NCBI GenBank assembly: GCA_947044365.1
Contig: OX345651.1
Location: 1,028,926-1,092,925, forward strand
Reading direction: 5' to 3'
Length of the DNA stretch: 64,000 nucleotides
DNA from: Petrosia ficiformis
Taxonomy: Eukaryota; Porifera; Demospongiae; Haplosclerida; Petrosiidae
Below, one piece after another: positions 25,293 to 37,639 of this stretch. Below the pieces are notes generated by a model. That model saw only the letters and a list, made by a program, of their open reading frames with translations, did not search any database and had not been told where the DNA came from. The stretch's first letter is position 1, and each line of letters starts with the position of its first letter. The position numbers and the translations under genes were made by a program.

Positions 25293-27051
25293 TAACCACT
25301 CTACAGCATGGTTTGTCAAGTGTTACTTGGATACAGTGAGTCATAGTAACTGTAGTAACCTAATACATGTACATGTACTTGAAGTATGTAGATCCACAAG
25401 GACTCTATGCCCCGTACTTTAGTTCGTGTACATGTACATATTCTGACTTGAATTTTCAGCACAGTAGTGCTACATGTACAGTGCAATACTTTACTACTGG
25501 TACATGTACATGTGTATACATTGCATATACACAGTACATGTAATGAATACTATAACTAAAGTTTAGTAAGCTACCATTTTCAATTTGGTATTTTAAAAGG
25601 TAGTTGGTAAGTCTATTATCAGTATAGTTTATACTTCAGTTCACTTGGTTGTTAGTTCACTGAATCAAATATAAATTGAAATTAAGTATATTATACTGTC
25701 TTTTGTTAGGCTCCCTTCCAAATGACTTTGAGAATATGGGATGCCTTTCTGTTTGAAGGAGAAGCTATTCTCGTGGCTATGTCACTGGTATTATTAAAGA
25801 TTCATAGAAGTAAGTCACACATTACAATATACCTTAAGACTACTTTGTAGTGATTTTAGCTAGGGCTGGGAATTGGCTGAGATTCTGAAATTGATTATCG
25901 CTAAATCCAAGTCAATTGATAATCGATTAAAATTAGCAGAAGTAATTAGGCCAATTAATACAGGAAACTCCTCCCATTTGATGATCAAAAAGGCTTCCTA
26001 TCACTTCCTTATTGTACATTATTTGCTGTCACATGCTTGAAAAGTATGTTGTTTGGCATAATTGATATCACGGACTTATAATCGATAATCAAAAGAATTT
26101 TCAATCGATTGATTATTTGATTAATCGATTTAATTATCCCAGCCCTAATTTTAGCAACTAACGTAATGATCACTGAAGTTAGTACACGCTAAACAATATA
26201 ATTATTTTGTGATCATTTTATTAGGCATTTTAGGCATGGCCCAGCACTAAAATTAATGGTGCTAAATTTGAGCACTAAATTTAGTGAATGCAATTAATTG
26301 TATATAGGCTTAAGTTATCACCTGTCATATCTACTAAGGAAAACTAATTAAGTAAAGCTGGATTGAGGGGCTTTTAGTATATATTCAAATACCACGTTCC
26401 TTAAATAAAAAATTGGTACGGGTTCACTTACTCAAAATGTATTAGAGTAGGAAAAAACGAAGTAGGCGAACCGGTATTATCCTTAATCAAATATGCTTGT
26501 TTCTGGTGAAATATTAATTATTAGCTCACTGTTTAGTTGTATTTGACTACTAGAAATGTTTATAATACCAGATTTTAAATTAATATCTGAATATTAGAAT
26601 GTAGTGTGAATGGACCCATGGGTTATAACTGAAACAGCCTGTAATTAGACACTTCTTTGTATATAGTGTTGCTGTTCATATCGTAGCTATTATTCTCAAT
26701 TCAATATCTATGTACATGTACTTTCTATTTGAAGGACAACTGGTTAGAATGAGAGAAGATGAGATAAGAATATTCCTTCAAGAATTAAACAGAAGACATT
26801 TTGATGATGATGTCATTATTACAGAATTGGAATCCGTGCATTCCGAGCTAGCAAAATCCCGTCTTGCCACGCCCCCATTGATAGTGGAACTACAAGACAT
26901 ATCACAACTAAATTGCGAAGCACTAGAAAGGGTGCGTTCCAACCCTCCTTCCCCAGATGCCTCTATTCCAACACACAGCGATATCCATGTACTCTCAAAT
27001 GGTCTAACCCCTTATAATAATGGTCATCATGCTATTGGTCCAGTCAGATAA
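25293..27051 (+). pseudogene. duplicate of the last TBC exons, copy S1
   Basis: A partial exon 8 (about 25293-25335, keeping only the [12 protein letters not shown] part and its donor), exon 9 (25710-25809) and exon 10 (26735-27051) are present with intact splice sites. The last 100 residues encoded are identical to those of the parent gene at 10990-11292. The catalytic TBC half is absent. Splicing from the upstream acidic ORF gives frames that do not obviously enter the TBC frame, so I treat it as a duplicated fragment. Its near-perfect identity points to recent duplication or gene conversion. Confidence 0.75.
25861..26147. mobile_element. hAT-type MITE with 8-bp target duplication, absent from sister copies
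   Basis: A 287-bp element with ends tagggctggga and tcccagcccta, rich in ATCGATTA, flanked by perfect attttagc duplications at 25853-25860 and 26148-26155. The homologous introns at about 10412 and 42040 read gattttagcaactaacg without interruption, so they are the empty site. Insertion followed the duplication of this unit. Confidence 0.93.
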
Positions 27052-28313
27052 CTTTAATATCACCATAGCAATATAATTAATAACTAGCTATTGACCAGAC
27101 CTCAACAGTGTATTGTATAATTAATTAATTTTTTGTTTACCAGTTTTATTATTAAATAAACAAATTTGTTTATTATTATTATTCATTGTGTATTGTTGGT
27201 TTTTAATATCACAATTATTAATTAATTATATATTCTCGTTGTATATTATTATTGATATTATTAATAATGTATTTCAGATTTCTTTTTCAGTTTTGTATTA
27301 TAAAGTGCTGCAATGTTTCAAGTTCTGTTAAATTGTTGTCTTAATATTTATTTACATCATTACTACATACATGTACATGATCTACAGCTGGCTGGTGAAT
27401 TGAGTATATCAAACCAGATGTGACAGTAGTATTTGTAAAACTAATACAGACCTGCTCAGTGCTCTTTTGTGAATATTTCAGCATTTATTTTATCACTGGT
27501 GGATGAGTAGATTTTTCCTTAAGTTGTAGTCATAGCTATCATATTGCAACGTTTAAGCCCCTCTCAAGTTTTCTGTACACTGTATAGTTAGCTATACATA
27601 ATTATAATTATTTATTGAAATACTCAAGCTGTGGCATAGGAACCAGGGCAGCAAAGGAGTCATGTGACCCAGTGGGGTAAGAAGCAATATTGAAGTGGGG
27701 GGGCCACTGTGTGGACAGTTATAGTCTCAGTCAAATATGCATCACTTCAGTAAATTTATTGATTTCTTTCATCCTTCATCAAAAATGTTAAAATAATTTA
27801 AAATGAGGGAGTTGTTCATTGTACTGAGTTCTCAATAGTGGGGGGGTCTGGGGGGGGCTTCAGCCCCCCCCCCCCAGACCCCCCTGTTCCTACCCCCATG
27901 TGACCCCCCCCCCCCCTTCAATATGGACATAGACTGTACATATATTACCTTGGGGCCCCCTACCCCCTCCATTCCTGTCTATAAAGTAACTCAGTGCTCC
28001 CATTCCTGTCATCTTTAATTTCCTACACTTACTTACAGAAGATTATTAATAAAATTATAATTTTGTTATATTCCCTTCAAGAAATGTATGAGAAAAAAAA
28101 AAGTGTAATGTGTAATATTATAGGTTTGTACTTTGTAGAATAGGTAATGCATGAAGATAATTATATATACTTATAACTATGATGTGCATGTAATTAAAGT
28201 TTGTATCAAACTTAGTTCTCTAACTTGTTACATTATCACAATGGTCTATGTGTGTTTTGGTTTTGTTGATTGGTATATATTTCCTTTCATTCTGAAGTAA
28301 GCTATTACCAAAA
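27052..28313. other. shared 3' flank of the duplicated unit, with a G/C homopolymer palindrome
   Basis: AT-rich sequence after the TBC tail, then a segment (27470-28260) with diverged relatives at 43260-43440 and 60930-61760. At 27838-27912, runs of G (up to 8) are followed by matching runs of C (up to 13), with 'gtctgggg' mirrored as 'ccccagac'. This is a strong G-quadruplex and hairpin candidate. No gene is seen. Confidence 0.65.
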
Positions 28314-28337
28314 CTATACAATAATACACAACGTTCC

Positions 28338-28405
<68 letters not shown>

Positions 28406-31400
28406 GCTGTTGCTGTTTCAGTTGCTGTTTCTGTTGCATTGCCCGTCTAAATGCTCTTATTTGTCGTTGGTGCTCTTGCTGTTCTATAATATGCTTTAGA
28501 TCTATACAAATAAAATACACAGTTAATAGTCAATACAGACAAAACTTGGAATCTATAGTGTTGTTTAGTTTTTATGTTAATTATTAGCTCATTAGTATGA
28601 GACAGACTTTCAGGTTTAGCTTGTTTATTGTATAAACTGGTTAACAGACTATTTTGAGATAAAAAATCAAATGATTATAATTATAAGTATTATTTTAATG
28701 CTTGCTAGTCTGTCTTTTCTATTTAAACATGCTATACAGTTCTTATATACCAAATTTTGTTGATTTCCCTATACAAAAAATGGAGTTTTTGATCAAAGCT
28801 TACTTCGCCGAAAAATGGTCTCATTTGTAAATTAAAGCTAGTTTACTGGATCTCTAGTCAGGAATATATCAACTTAAATATTAAATGGAAAGCAGGCCTT
28901 TGTTTAGAATGTTTGTTGGGGGCAGAGTTGAATTTAAAAGACTATGGAAGGTGACATACAGGGGTATTGTCCTATGCCTATTGGCAACTAAATTTCAATG
29001 GGGGGAGAACGCCACCCCCCACAAAGGAAAACCAACCACATTGAAAACGTACTAGGATAATTTCTAGCAATCTCATTTGCTAGTCCATCCATATTTATCA
29101 ATGGACTCCTCAGGGCTTGAACAATTGATGCCCAAGATGTACATCCAGTATTTAGCGAGCACTCAAGAGCCTTTTTATGGCAGTCAAGAGTTCTGGAATA
29201 GTCGCATTCAATTCTGTTAAGTTCTGGAACTTGTACCTGAGTTTGGAAAATGATACTTAAATTCATAATTAGATTTAGAACATCCATCAATAATTATAAA
29301 TTTGTGATTCAAAAGAAAAGTCAAAATACTGGAGACGCACAACAAAATGACCGTTCATAATTATATCTAAATATACTGTATTCGAGGTTTCTACGAGCAA
29401 TAGAACTACCGCGGAAACAGTTTAATTACTGAGGGCGGAGCCCGAAGTTTTCAAGGTAGTTCTATTGCGCGTGGAAACCAAAAATACAGTATCTAAGCTT
29501 TTTAGATTATAGTTATTATTTTGTTGGATAGAATCATAGAAGAAATAACAAGAAAGCCATGTGGTACTCTTCTTTAGTTGTAGAAAGACAGCAAGGTGAT
29601 CGATAGCGCGAGTGTTTTGCTCTTGAGGGCAACGCCCACATCTATCTTTTGTCAGCTGTGTAACTTTTGGATTTCAAAAAGCTGAAGATTTTAGCTTACT
29701 TAGTTGGACAGTAGACCTTTTATGAAGGCCGTGGATATTAAAACCTTTCTTCATTTGTTGGTAGAAAGCAGCTAGACGAGTGTTTTTTACAAATGCAGTA
29801 GTCAGCGGTCAACGCCCACACTTTAGCGACTTTCTCAGTCTATCGCTTGTACAAATCAACAGATCCAGCCATACAAAAAAACTTTGCTTCTGTTCGTTGT
29901 GTGAAATTCCTATAGCAACATTGCAACAGGTTTACTAAGTGATTATAGGTCAACATTGATTTCTTCCTTTGACATGTTTAAGACCATTACACTGAGTGTT
30001 TAGAATTTTCTCTTGAATTAAACTTCTTAAGATTTATATTGATGGATGTTGAAAATCTACTTATGAAGGTACCTTAAGTAAAAGACCAAAATTATACCAT
30101 TCAGTGACTGCATGGGTTGATTGCATAACTATGGCCAAATCTCCCACTGAATACAGAATATAACAAATAAAAGAATGTGGATAATCTAGAATATTTACCT
30201 GTTAGTGGTCTGTCATCCACTTCACTTGGCAGTGACTGTAGATCTATGGAGATTTAAGTTTGAAGCACTAGACAAATTGTAATTATTGTGTACACCATGG
30301 CCCAGCATTGGGAATACATCTTGAGCCAATTAACAAGGAGCTTTTACTGTTAATGACAATATCTAGTCATAATTAAAAGGACCAATTGGCCTAAAAGCAT
30401 ACAATCTGTTTGGATCAATGGTACAATAAGTGAACTTATTAAACACAGTGAATTGAAAATTAAACTGCTGTTTGCCTATTCAGTCAATTGAAAGTTTAGG
30501 TCAGTACATACAGGGCTAATTCAACTAGATACCTGGTGATACTTGTGGAATGTCTTGTGGAGGTAATAATATCCTGAAGAAGTCATTTGGATGTTCAGCA
30601 CCTATCATATCAAATCTCATTGATAAATGACTGATATGTGAGTCTACTGAGCAGCAGATGAAATCATAGTGACAATTTGGGAAACCACAAGATTTGAGGG
30701 GGTTGAAATTATCGATTTCATCTTGAGTAATCTAATAATTAATAAACATTAATGTGAATTTCAAACATATTGTACATGAATGAACATCATTTTATTTTTA
30801 TTATGGACAGTATATAACATTATCTGGTCTACCTGGGAGTCCTCAAACCACACTCAATTGTTTTATATGTGTATATATATGCCCATGTTTGTGGATCAAG
30901 CTAGACCCAGTACTCGTTGTCATACAACACCAATAGTTTCCATTATAGTAATGTTCCTGCTCAGTGTTGCAAACCACTCAGTCACTACTAATCCCATGTA
31001 TTACCTCAGATGATTTCCGTTCAATCATGGTCCAGGGATGCTGCATAGCATTGCTTTCTGGCTTTATTTTAATAGATGTTGCTTCTTCTTTAAGTATTAC
31101 ACTCTGCTCTACATATTTCTCATATTTCTCAAAAGATTCTGTAATAAACTAGGAAAAAAGAAATATCCTAATTACAATTAGTATAACAGTAACATTATTG
31201 GTATTATTGACAACACAGCAAAAGCAACAGCAAAACAATGATATATATGTAATGAGTTCTAAAATCAACACACTAACTTGTTTACAAGTTGCATCATCTT
31301 TTGTTATTACAAACATCATCTCGATTTCTCGAATAGATGCTGAGCTGTGAAAGACTTGTGAACAATAACGCTGCCTCGGACGACTTCGGCAAAATATGGA

Positions 31401-33055
31401 GAAGATTTTGGACTGGATACATCGGAGTTTAATACTGGCAAATATTTTGGATGTGCTGAAAGATGATCCTTCAACTTTTTCAAGCACGTATGGTGATTTG
31501 TTAGAAGTATCGGCGTAATAGACACTATAATCAGCACACTCTTTATCTGAATCAATGACAGCGTGATGTCCAAGGTGTAAGGTGGCTTCCTTTTTCAACT
31601 CCTGCGAGCAATTAATTTGGTATATACCACTCACACGATGCGAATCAGGTGGAAATGTAATGTCACCATCAATGACACTGTTAGCCTGAATCTCTGCTGT
31701 TTCCCCAGCAGGTAGAGATCCTTCAGGCAAGTCGATACGTAAATCACATTTTTGTGATTGAAAGGTATTATCCTTATGTGTATCGAAGGTGTATACTTCT
31801 TTATCATATATTTGCAGACAGTCTGAGGGAGACAAATGGTAAAATATGACCTCAAATCTGTGCATTATAAAGTGTAAAGTAATGATATTACGAAATATTT
31901 CCAAATATTGTTTATTTGTAATTGGGAACAATGATCATTTTTAATTTGAATAGCACTTCTTTGCAAGCAACACAGAGTATAGCAGAGCCTAGTTGCAAAA
32001 ATATTCAGCTACCAGTTACACAATTACACTGACCACTAAATTTATTTCAGTTCAAGCTGTATTATAGGAAGGTATCGTTACACTGTTAAAATTCTGAGAC
32101 ATAGGGACCAAAACATTAAAAAAATTATGCATAAAATATTTTTGGATGGCTTCCACTCATTTTCAAACACTCCAGAATCTTTGAACATAAAAATTTTTGT
32201 TTGAAACAGTTACTGAATTCGTTTGGTGTGTTGGAGTAGAATATCATTTGCTTGACACTCCTTGTGCCAGTACTCATAGGCACTTGACTTAATGAATAAC
32301 AAATACCGTATAGGGGTTATATTTCACAGGTGTAAAATTTTGCGATTTGACCCACGATTTACATTCGCAGAAAAAAAATTTCGTATTTATTTACCTCGTG
32401 TACAGCGTGCGGTTGATGTGACACACCTACTTCATTGAACATAAAATTTCACAAATATGAAATCAGGCCTTTCGCGAAATTCACGAAAATTATTTCCAGC
32501 GTAATATAACCCCTATACGGTAATAATGAACTACCTTGTGAACTGTCCCTGGGTAAAAATACATTGAAGAAGTTATTTGGTCTTTCGACTCCTACCAAAT
32601 AAAACTTCATCTTTAACTGATCTGGTGGCAAAGCTGATGGCCAACGGAACTTGATGTGAATGTGTTTAACACCTAACAAGCGTTGAAAGGAGAAATCATC
32701 AAGTTCCTTCCTATCAATCTGCTAAAATAATGAATCTCTTTAATGAGGATGTAATCAAAAAAGACATCATTTCATAGCAGAAACAGCAGATAATATTTAC
32801 ACAAAAGGTAATACAACCAGATGTACAATCCATAGGAATGCAATATGTGTCACATACATGACTATGTACTTACACAATCATCCACATAGTATATTTCCCA
32901 AGACTGTATAGAAGTAGATTTCATTATCAACTGTATGTGTTTTGCGTTTTCTTCCAGCTCTACTATTCGAGGAGCATCTTTCAGGTAATCAGAATATTTA
33001 GTCTCAACAAACTTGAATAGCAAATCATAAAAATATTGAAAGCAGGATGTCATAA
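28314..33055 (-). CDS. gene B: ZU5 and death-domain protein with a polyglutamine C-terminus (5' end not found)
   Basis: Minus-strand exons 32874-33055, 32535-32718, 31278-31822, 31005-31148, 30533-30731, 30199-30243, 29053-29223 and 28314-28501 join with consistent phases, giving about 551 residues seen. The order is: module M1 (SDYLKDAPRIVELEENAKHI, then LKMKFYLVGVERPNNFF); a ZU5 domain (CDLRIDLPEGSLPAGETAEI, FPPDSHRVSGIYQINCS); module M2, a second copy of the same two-exon module (LSMRFDMIGAEHPNDFFRIL); a short linker; a death-domain half (TSWASIVQALRSPLI, GLANEIARNYP); and a last exon with 26 consecutive Gln. ZU5-UPA-death domain order is known in UNC5 and PIDD proteins; M2 occupies the UPA position, but I cannot show homology. 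The donor at 29053 (GTACGT) can be read through to a stop at 28988, an alternative C-terminus. Confidence 0.72.
28338..28415 (-). repeat. CAA-repeat polyglutamine tract in the gene B last exon
   Basis: On the minus strand the tract encodes 26 Gln, almost all CAA, preceded by a Gln/Lys/Arg-rich helix (EHQRQIRAFRRAMQQKQQLK). The paralogous last exon of gene C (61819-61847) lacks it, so it is specific to gene B. Confidence 0.9.
29374..29491. mobile_element. short foldback MITE, TACTGTATT ends
   Basis: A 118-bp element whose ends (tactgtattcgaggtttcta and the complement of tggaaaccaaaaatacagta) continue as inverted repeats through gcaatagaactacc, about 37 bp per arm. TA is present at both ends. 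It lies in a gene B intron. Confidence 0.75.
32304..32522. mobile_element. MITE with CCGTATAGGGGTTATATT ends and TA target duplication
   Basis: A 219-bp segment from taccgtataggggttatatt to aatataacccctatacggta. The inverted ends are near perfect over about 18 bp, and TA lies at each boundary. It is in the gene B intron between the second M1 exon and the ZU5 exon. Confidence 0.85.
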
Positions 33056-33279
33056 CTACAAGACAAGAGTACAAACCTTCTTATATTTGGGGATGTTCTT
33101 AACTATAACAAAAAACATCTCGTATTCCGTATTAAGTGGATTAGCCTTGTAAAACACTTGTGTGTAGTATTGTTTCTTTGTTGATTAGATTCAAATATAA
33201 TATATAGTTGTAATTATATTATATAATATTATATAACATATACACTCACAGGCTAGTGAATAGTATGAAATTGTATCAT

Positions 33280-33640
33280 CAGAATATTGGGGATTGGGGG
33301 TGTGATTTAGGGTCAAGTGTGGGGCTTGTGGGTGAGTTCTAGGGTCAATTGTGGGGCTTGGTGGTGTGATTTAGAGTCAAGGAAGGGGGTTGTGGGTGTG
33401 GTTTATGATCAATTGTATGGCTTGGAAGTGTGATTTAGAATTACGTTTGGGGTTTGTGTATGTGGTTTAGAGTCACATTTAGGGTCTGGGGTGGTCATTT
33501 AGGGTCAAAAGAGGGGCTTGGAAGTGAGTTTTGGGTAAAGCGTGTGGCTTGAGGGGTGGTATATAGTGAACGGTGTGCTTGGGATTGTGATTTTAGGTCA
33601 ATTTTGGGGCTTGGGAATGTAGTTGAGGGTCAATTTTGCC
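33280..33640. repeat. G-rich minisatellite, degenerate 32-60 bp period
   Basis: Imperfect repeats of 'ggggcttg.gggtgtg.ttta' and 'gggtcaa.t.tggggcttg', strongly G-biased on the plus strand. It abuts the end of array 2; the last array unit has lost its donor at the junction (33648). Confidence 0.8.
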
Positions 33641-36230
33641 TCCTAGTATAGATTAAGAATAGTATATTATAAGAAAATGAGTATGCAATGTGAAGAAAAG
33701 AAAGGACACATACAATTAGTACTTTTTATATACTCACCTCCTAGTATAGATTAAGAATAGTATATTGTAAGAGAATGAGTATGCAATGTGAAGAAAAGAA
33801 AGAACATTAAAAACTTCACACAATTATATAATGCTTTTAAATATACTCACTTCCTAGTATAGGTTAAGAACAGTATATTGTAAGAGAACGAGTATGCAAA
33901 GTGAAGAAAAGAAAGGACATAGAATCATTACAAAACTTCATACAATTAGTACTTTTTATATACTCACCCACTAGTGTAGATTAAGAATAGTGTATTGTAG
34001 GAAAATGAGTATGCAATGTGAAGAAAAGAAAGAACATAGAATCATTACAAAACTTCATATTAGTACTTTTTATATGCTCACCTCCTAGTGTAGATTAAGA
34101 ATAGTATATTGTAGGAAAAACAGAATGCAATGTGAAAAGAAAAGACATACAATTATATAGTACTTTTTATGTACTCACCTCCTAGTGTAGATTAAGAATA
34201 GTGTATTGTAGGAAAATGAGTATGCAATGTGAAGAAAAGAAAGGACATAGAATCATTACAAAAATTCATACAATTAGTACTTTTTATATACTCACCTCCT
34301 AGTGTAGATTAAGAATAGTGTATTGTAGGAAAATGAGTATGCAATGTGAAGAAAAGAAAGGAATAGAATCATTACAAAACTTCATATTAGTACTTTTTAT
34401 ATACTCACCTCCTAGTGTAGATTAAGAATAGTGTATTGTAGGAAAAACAGAATGCAATGTGAAAAGAAAAGACATACAATTATATAGTACTTTTTATGTA
34501 CTCACCTCCTAGTGTAGATTAAGAATAGTGTATTGTAGGAAAATGAGTATGCAATGTGAAGAAAAGAAAGGACATAGAATCATTACAAAACATCATACAA
34601 TTAGTACTTTTTATATACTCACCTCCTAGTGTAGATTAAGAATAGTGTATTGTAGGAAAATGAGTATGCAAAGTGAAGAAAAGAAAGGACATAGAATCAT
34701 TACAAAACTTCATACAATTAGTACTTTTTATATACTCACCCACTAGTGTAGATTAAGAATAGTGTATTGTAGGAAAATGAGTATGCAATGTGAAGAAAAG
34801 AAAGGAATAGAATCATTACAAAACTTCATATTAGTACTTTTTATATACTCACCTCCTAGTGTAGATTAAGAATAGTGTATTGTAGGAAAAACAGAATGCA
34901 ATGTGAAAAGAAAAGACATACAATTATATAGTACTTTTTATGTACTCACCTCCTAGTGTAGATTAAGAATAGTGTATTGTAGGAAAATGAGTATGCAATG
35001 TGAAGAAAAGAAAGGACATAGAATCATTACAAAACTTCATACAATTAGTACTTTTTATATACTCACCTCCTAGTGTAGATTAAGAATAGTGTATTGTAGG
35101 AAAATGAGTATGCAATGTGAAGAAAAGAAAGGACATAGAATCATTACAAAACTTCATATTAGTACTTTTTATATACTCACCCACTAGTGTAGATTAAGAA
35201 TAGTGTATTGTAGGAAAAACAGAATGCAATGTGAAAAGAAAAGACATACAATTATATAGTACTTTTTATGTACTCACCTCCTAGTGTAGATTAAGAATAG
35301 TGTATTGTAGGAAAATGAGTATGCAATGTGAAGAAAAGAAAGGACATAGAATCATTACAAAACTTCATACAATTAGTACTTTTTATATACTCACCCACTA
35401 GTGTAGATTAAGAATAGTGTATTGTAGGTAAATGAGTATGCAATGTAAAGAAAAGACATACAAAACTTCATAAAATTATATAGTACTTTTTAAATACTAA
35501 CCTCCTAGTGTAGATTAAGAATAGTGTATTGTAGGAAAATGAGTATGCAGTGTGAAGGAAAGAAAGGATATAGAATCATTACAAAACTTCATACAATTAG
35601 TACTTTCTATATACTCACCAGCTAGTGTAGATTAAGAATAGTGTATTGTATGAAAATACGTATGCAATGTGAAGGAAAGAAAGTACATGGAATCATTACA
35701 AAAGTTCATACAATTAGTACTTTTTATATACTCACCCACTAGTGTAGATTAAGAATAGTGTTTGTAGGAAAATGAGTATACAATGTAAAGAAAAGACATA
35801 CAAAACTTCATAAAATTATATAGTACTTTTTAAATACTAACCTCCTAGTGTAGATTAAGAATAGTGTATTGTAGGAAAATGAGTATGCAGTGTGAAGGAA
35901 AGAAAGGATATAGAATCATTACAAAACTTCATACAATTAGTACTTTCTATATACTCACCGTCTAGTATAGATTAAGAATAGAATGAGTATGCAATGGGAA
36001 GAATAAAAAGAACATAGAATCATTAGAAAACTTCATACAATTAGTACTTTTTATATACTCACCCACTAGTGTAGATTAAGAATAGTGTTTGTAGGAAAAT
36101 GAGTATACAATGTGAAGAAAAGAAAGGACATAGAAACTTCCATACAATTATATAGCACTTTTTATATACTAACCTCCTAGTGTAGTGTATTGTAGGAAAA
36201 TGAGTATGCAATGTGAAGAAAAATTAAGGT
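33640..36230 (-). repeat. array 2: about 24 monomers related to array 1, with acceptor, 3 nt and donor
   Basis: Monomers of about 98-118 bp share the array 1 core. Minus-strand reading gives CTACACTAG or CTATACTAG, three nucleotides (GAG, TGG, rarely GAA, CTG, ACG), then GTGAGTATATAAAAAGTACT. Three units have a weakened donor (GTTAGT; 35498, 35838, 36168) and one has GTGAGC (34077). The unit near 35955-36050 has the array 1 type body (gcaatgggaagaataaaaag), showing exchange between arrays. The array lies upstream (minus-strand 5') of gene B, but I see no exon that ties it to that gene. Confidence 0.88.
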
Positions 36231-37620
36231 CATAGATAAATTACTCATGAAGTAATAATGAAGTTTCACTAATCAGAGCATTTACGAATGACTATTCAAA
36301 TATTTGTGTATCTCACAAAACAAAAGTATTTGCAATTTAATTCTAAATTTCCATCACTATCATGGTAAATAGTAGGTTTATAACAAATTCGGTGTACAAT
36401 TTACAAGCTAAAACATCCTATGAATAGCATAGAAGCAAAAAATGTTCTCCACACTAAGCTATTTGATTTTGGGTTACATGTACTGTCCACTCACAAAATA
36501 ATTAATTTGAATGTCTTAATTACAATTGTGATTGATCATAGATGTGAAAATCATTCATTTGACAAATAATAACTTTGTCAAACGCTTATATTCGTTACTT
36601 TGCATTTTTTAAAAGTAGACAAGACTGATAGTTGGTGTCTAGGAAGTACGAAAATTGCTCTACCTAAAGAGTATTATATAAAAAATGGCAGATTAACAAG
36701 CATTTACGCATTTGACAAAGTCTTAAATACCAAATGACTGTTTTTCACATCCAGAGTCACAATTGGATTGTTCTAACATCAGAATTAGTGTTTGAATTTT
36801 GAAGTATGAATACACATGCAATGTGAACAAGAAATTACATGCATGAAGTATACATATAACACATTGCTATAATTAGACACTAACTTCATCCATGGTCCAA
36901 CTTAGAACAATGAGAACTATAAACTGTTAATATAGAATATGATGATGGCAAGTTTAACGGATAAAATTAATTATTTATTATTTTATTTTTGAGAAATTAT
37001 TTTCCAAAGCTTTTTGCTTACAGTTATTTTTCATTTCCCTCTTTCAAGGTTCTTTTACAACTTTTGCAATGTCTTTGTTATGTTTTATTTGGTTAAACAA
37101 CTTGGCTATATATATAATTATATATATATATATATATTTCATCTCATTAAGTATTCATGAGGGGTGTGGTCAGTCATTGCACATTCAAATTTAGACAGGA
37201 TTATAAACAATTATGTCAGTCTCAACTTCATATGCATTGTATCGTTACTAATACTAGGCACTATTGTTAGATCACCACTGTCTTGATTTGCATTATGATG
37301 TGCATGTTACATAGAATTTCTGTCTTGGGTGGACAAGGCCTAGCCTGGCCCACCCTTAGATCCAACACTGGAGTAGAAAGACAACTATTTTATTGTTATT
37401 TTGAACTGAAAAAACATTGCAAATATAGTACAAGAACCTTTGAAAAGGTAAGAAGAGAGGAAAAATAAATAACTATAATGGCTCAAATTTAGATAAGAAA
37501 CTCGGGAATGATTATAGTCGAGAGAAACAGAGAGAGGAAGGGTCTGGCAGAATAAGCATATGGGTATGCAAGAGGAATTTGAAATGTTGTTGCTATAATG
37601 AGTCTATATATATTAAGTGC
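36231..37620. other. region with no supportable gene
   Basis: AT-rich unique-looking sequence. It contains a (TA)n tract at about 37110-37137. No conserved domain, RNA gene or convincing exon is seen on either strand. Confidence 0.6.
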
Positions 37621-37639
37621 TTTTAAGTAATAAACTTAT

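Noticed and set aside
33056..33160. Additional gene B exon (VFYKANPLNTEYEMFF... frame)
   Set aside because: Protein-like and possibly real, but the gap to the next exon is only about 21 nt with no workable intron or frame, so I left it out of the model.
37283..37468. 61-codon plus-strand frame ending in a possible donor
   Set aside because: No partner exon and no recognised domain.
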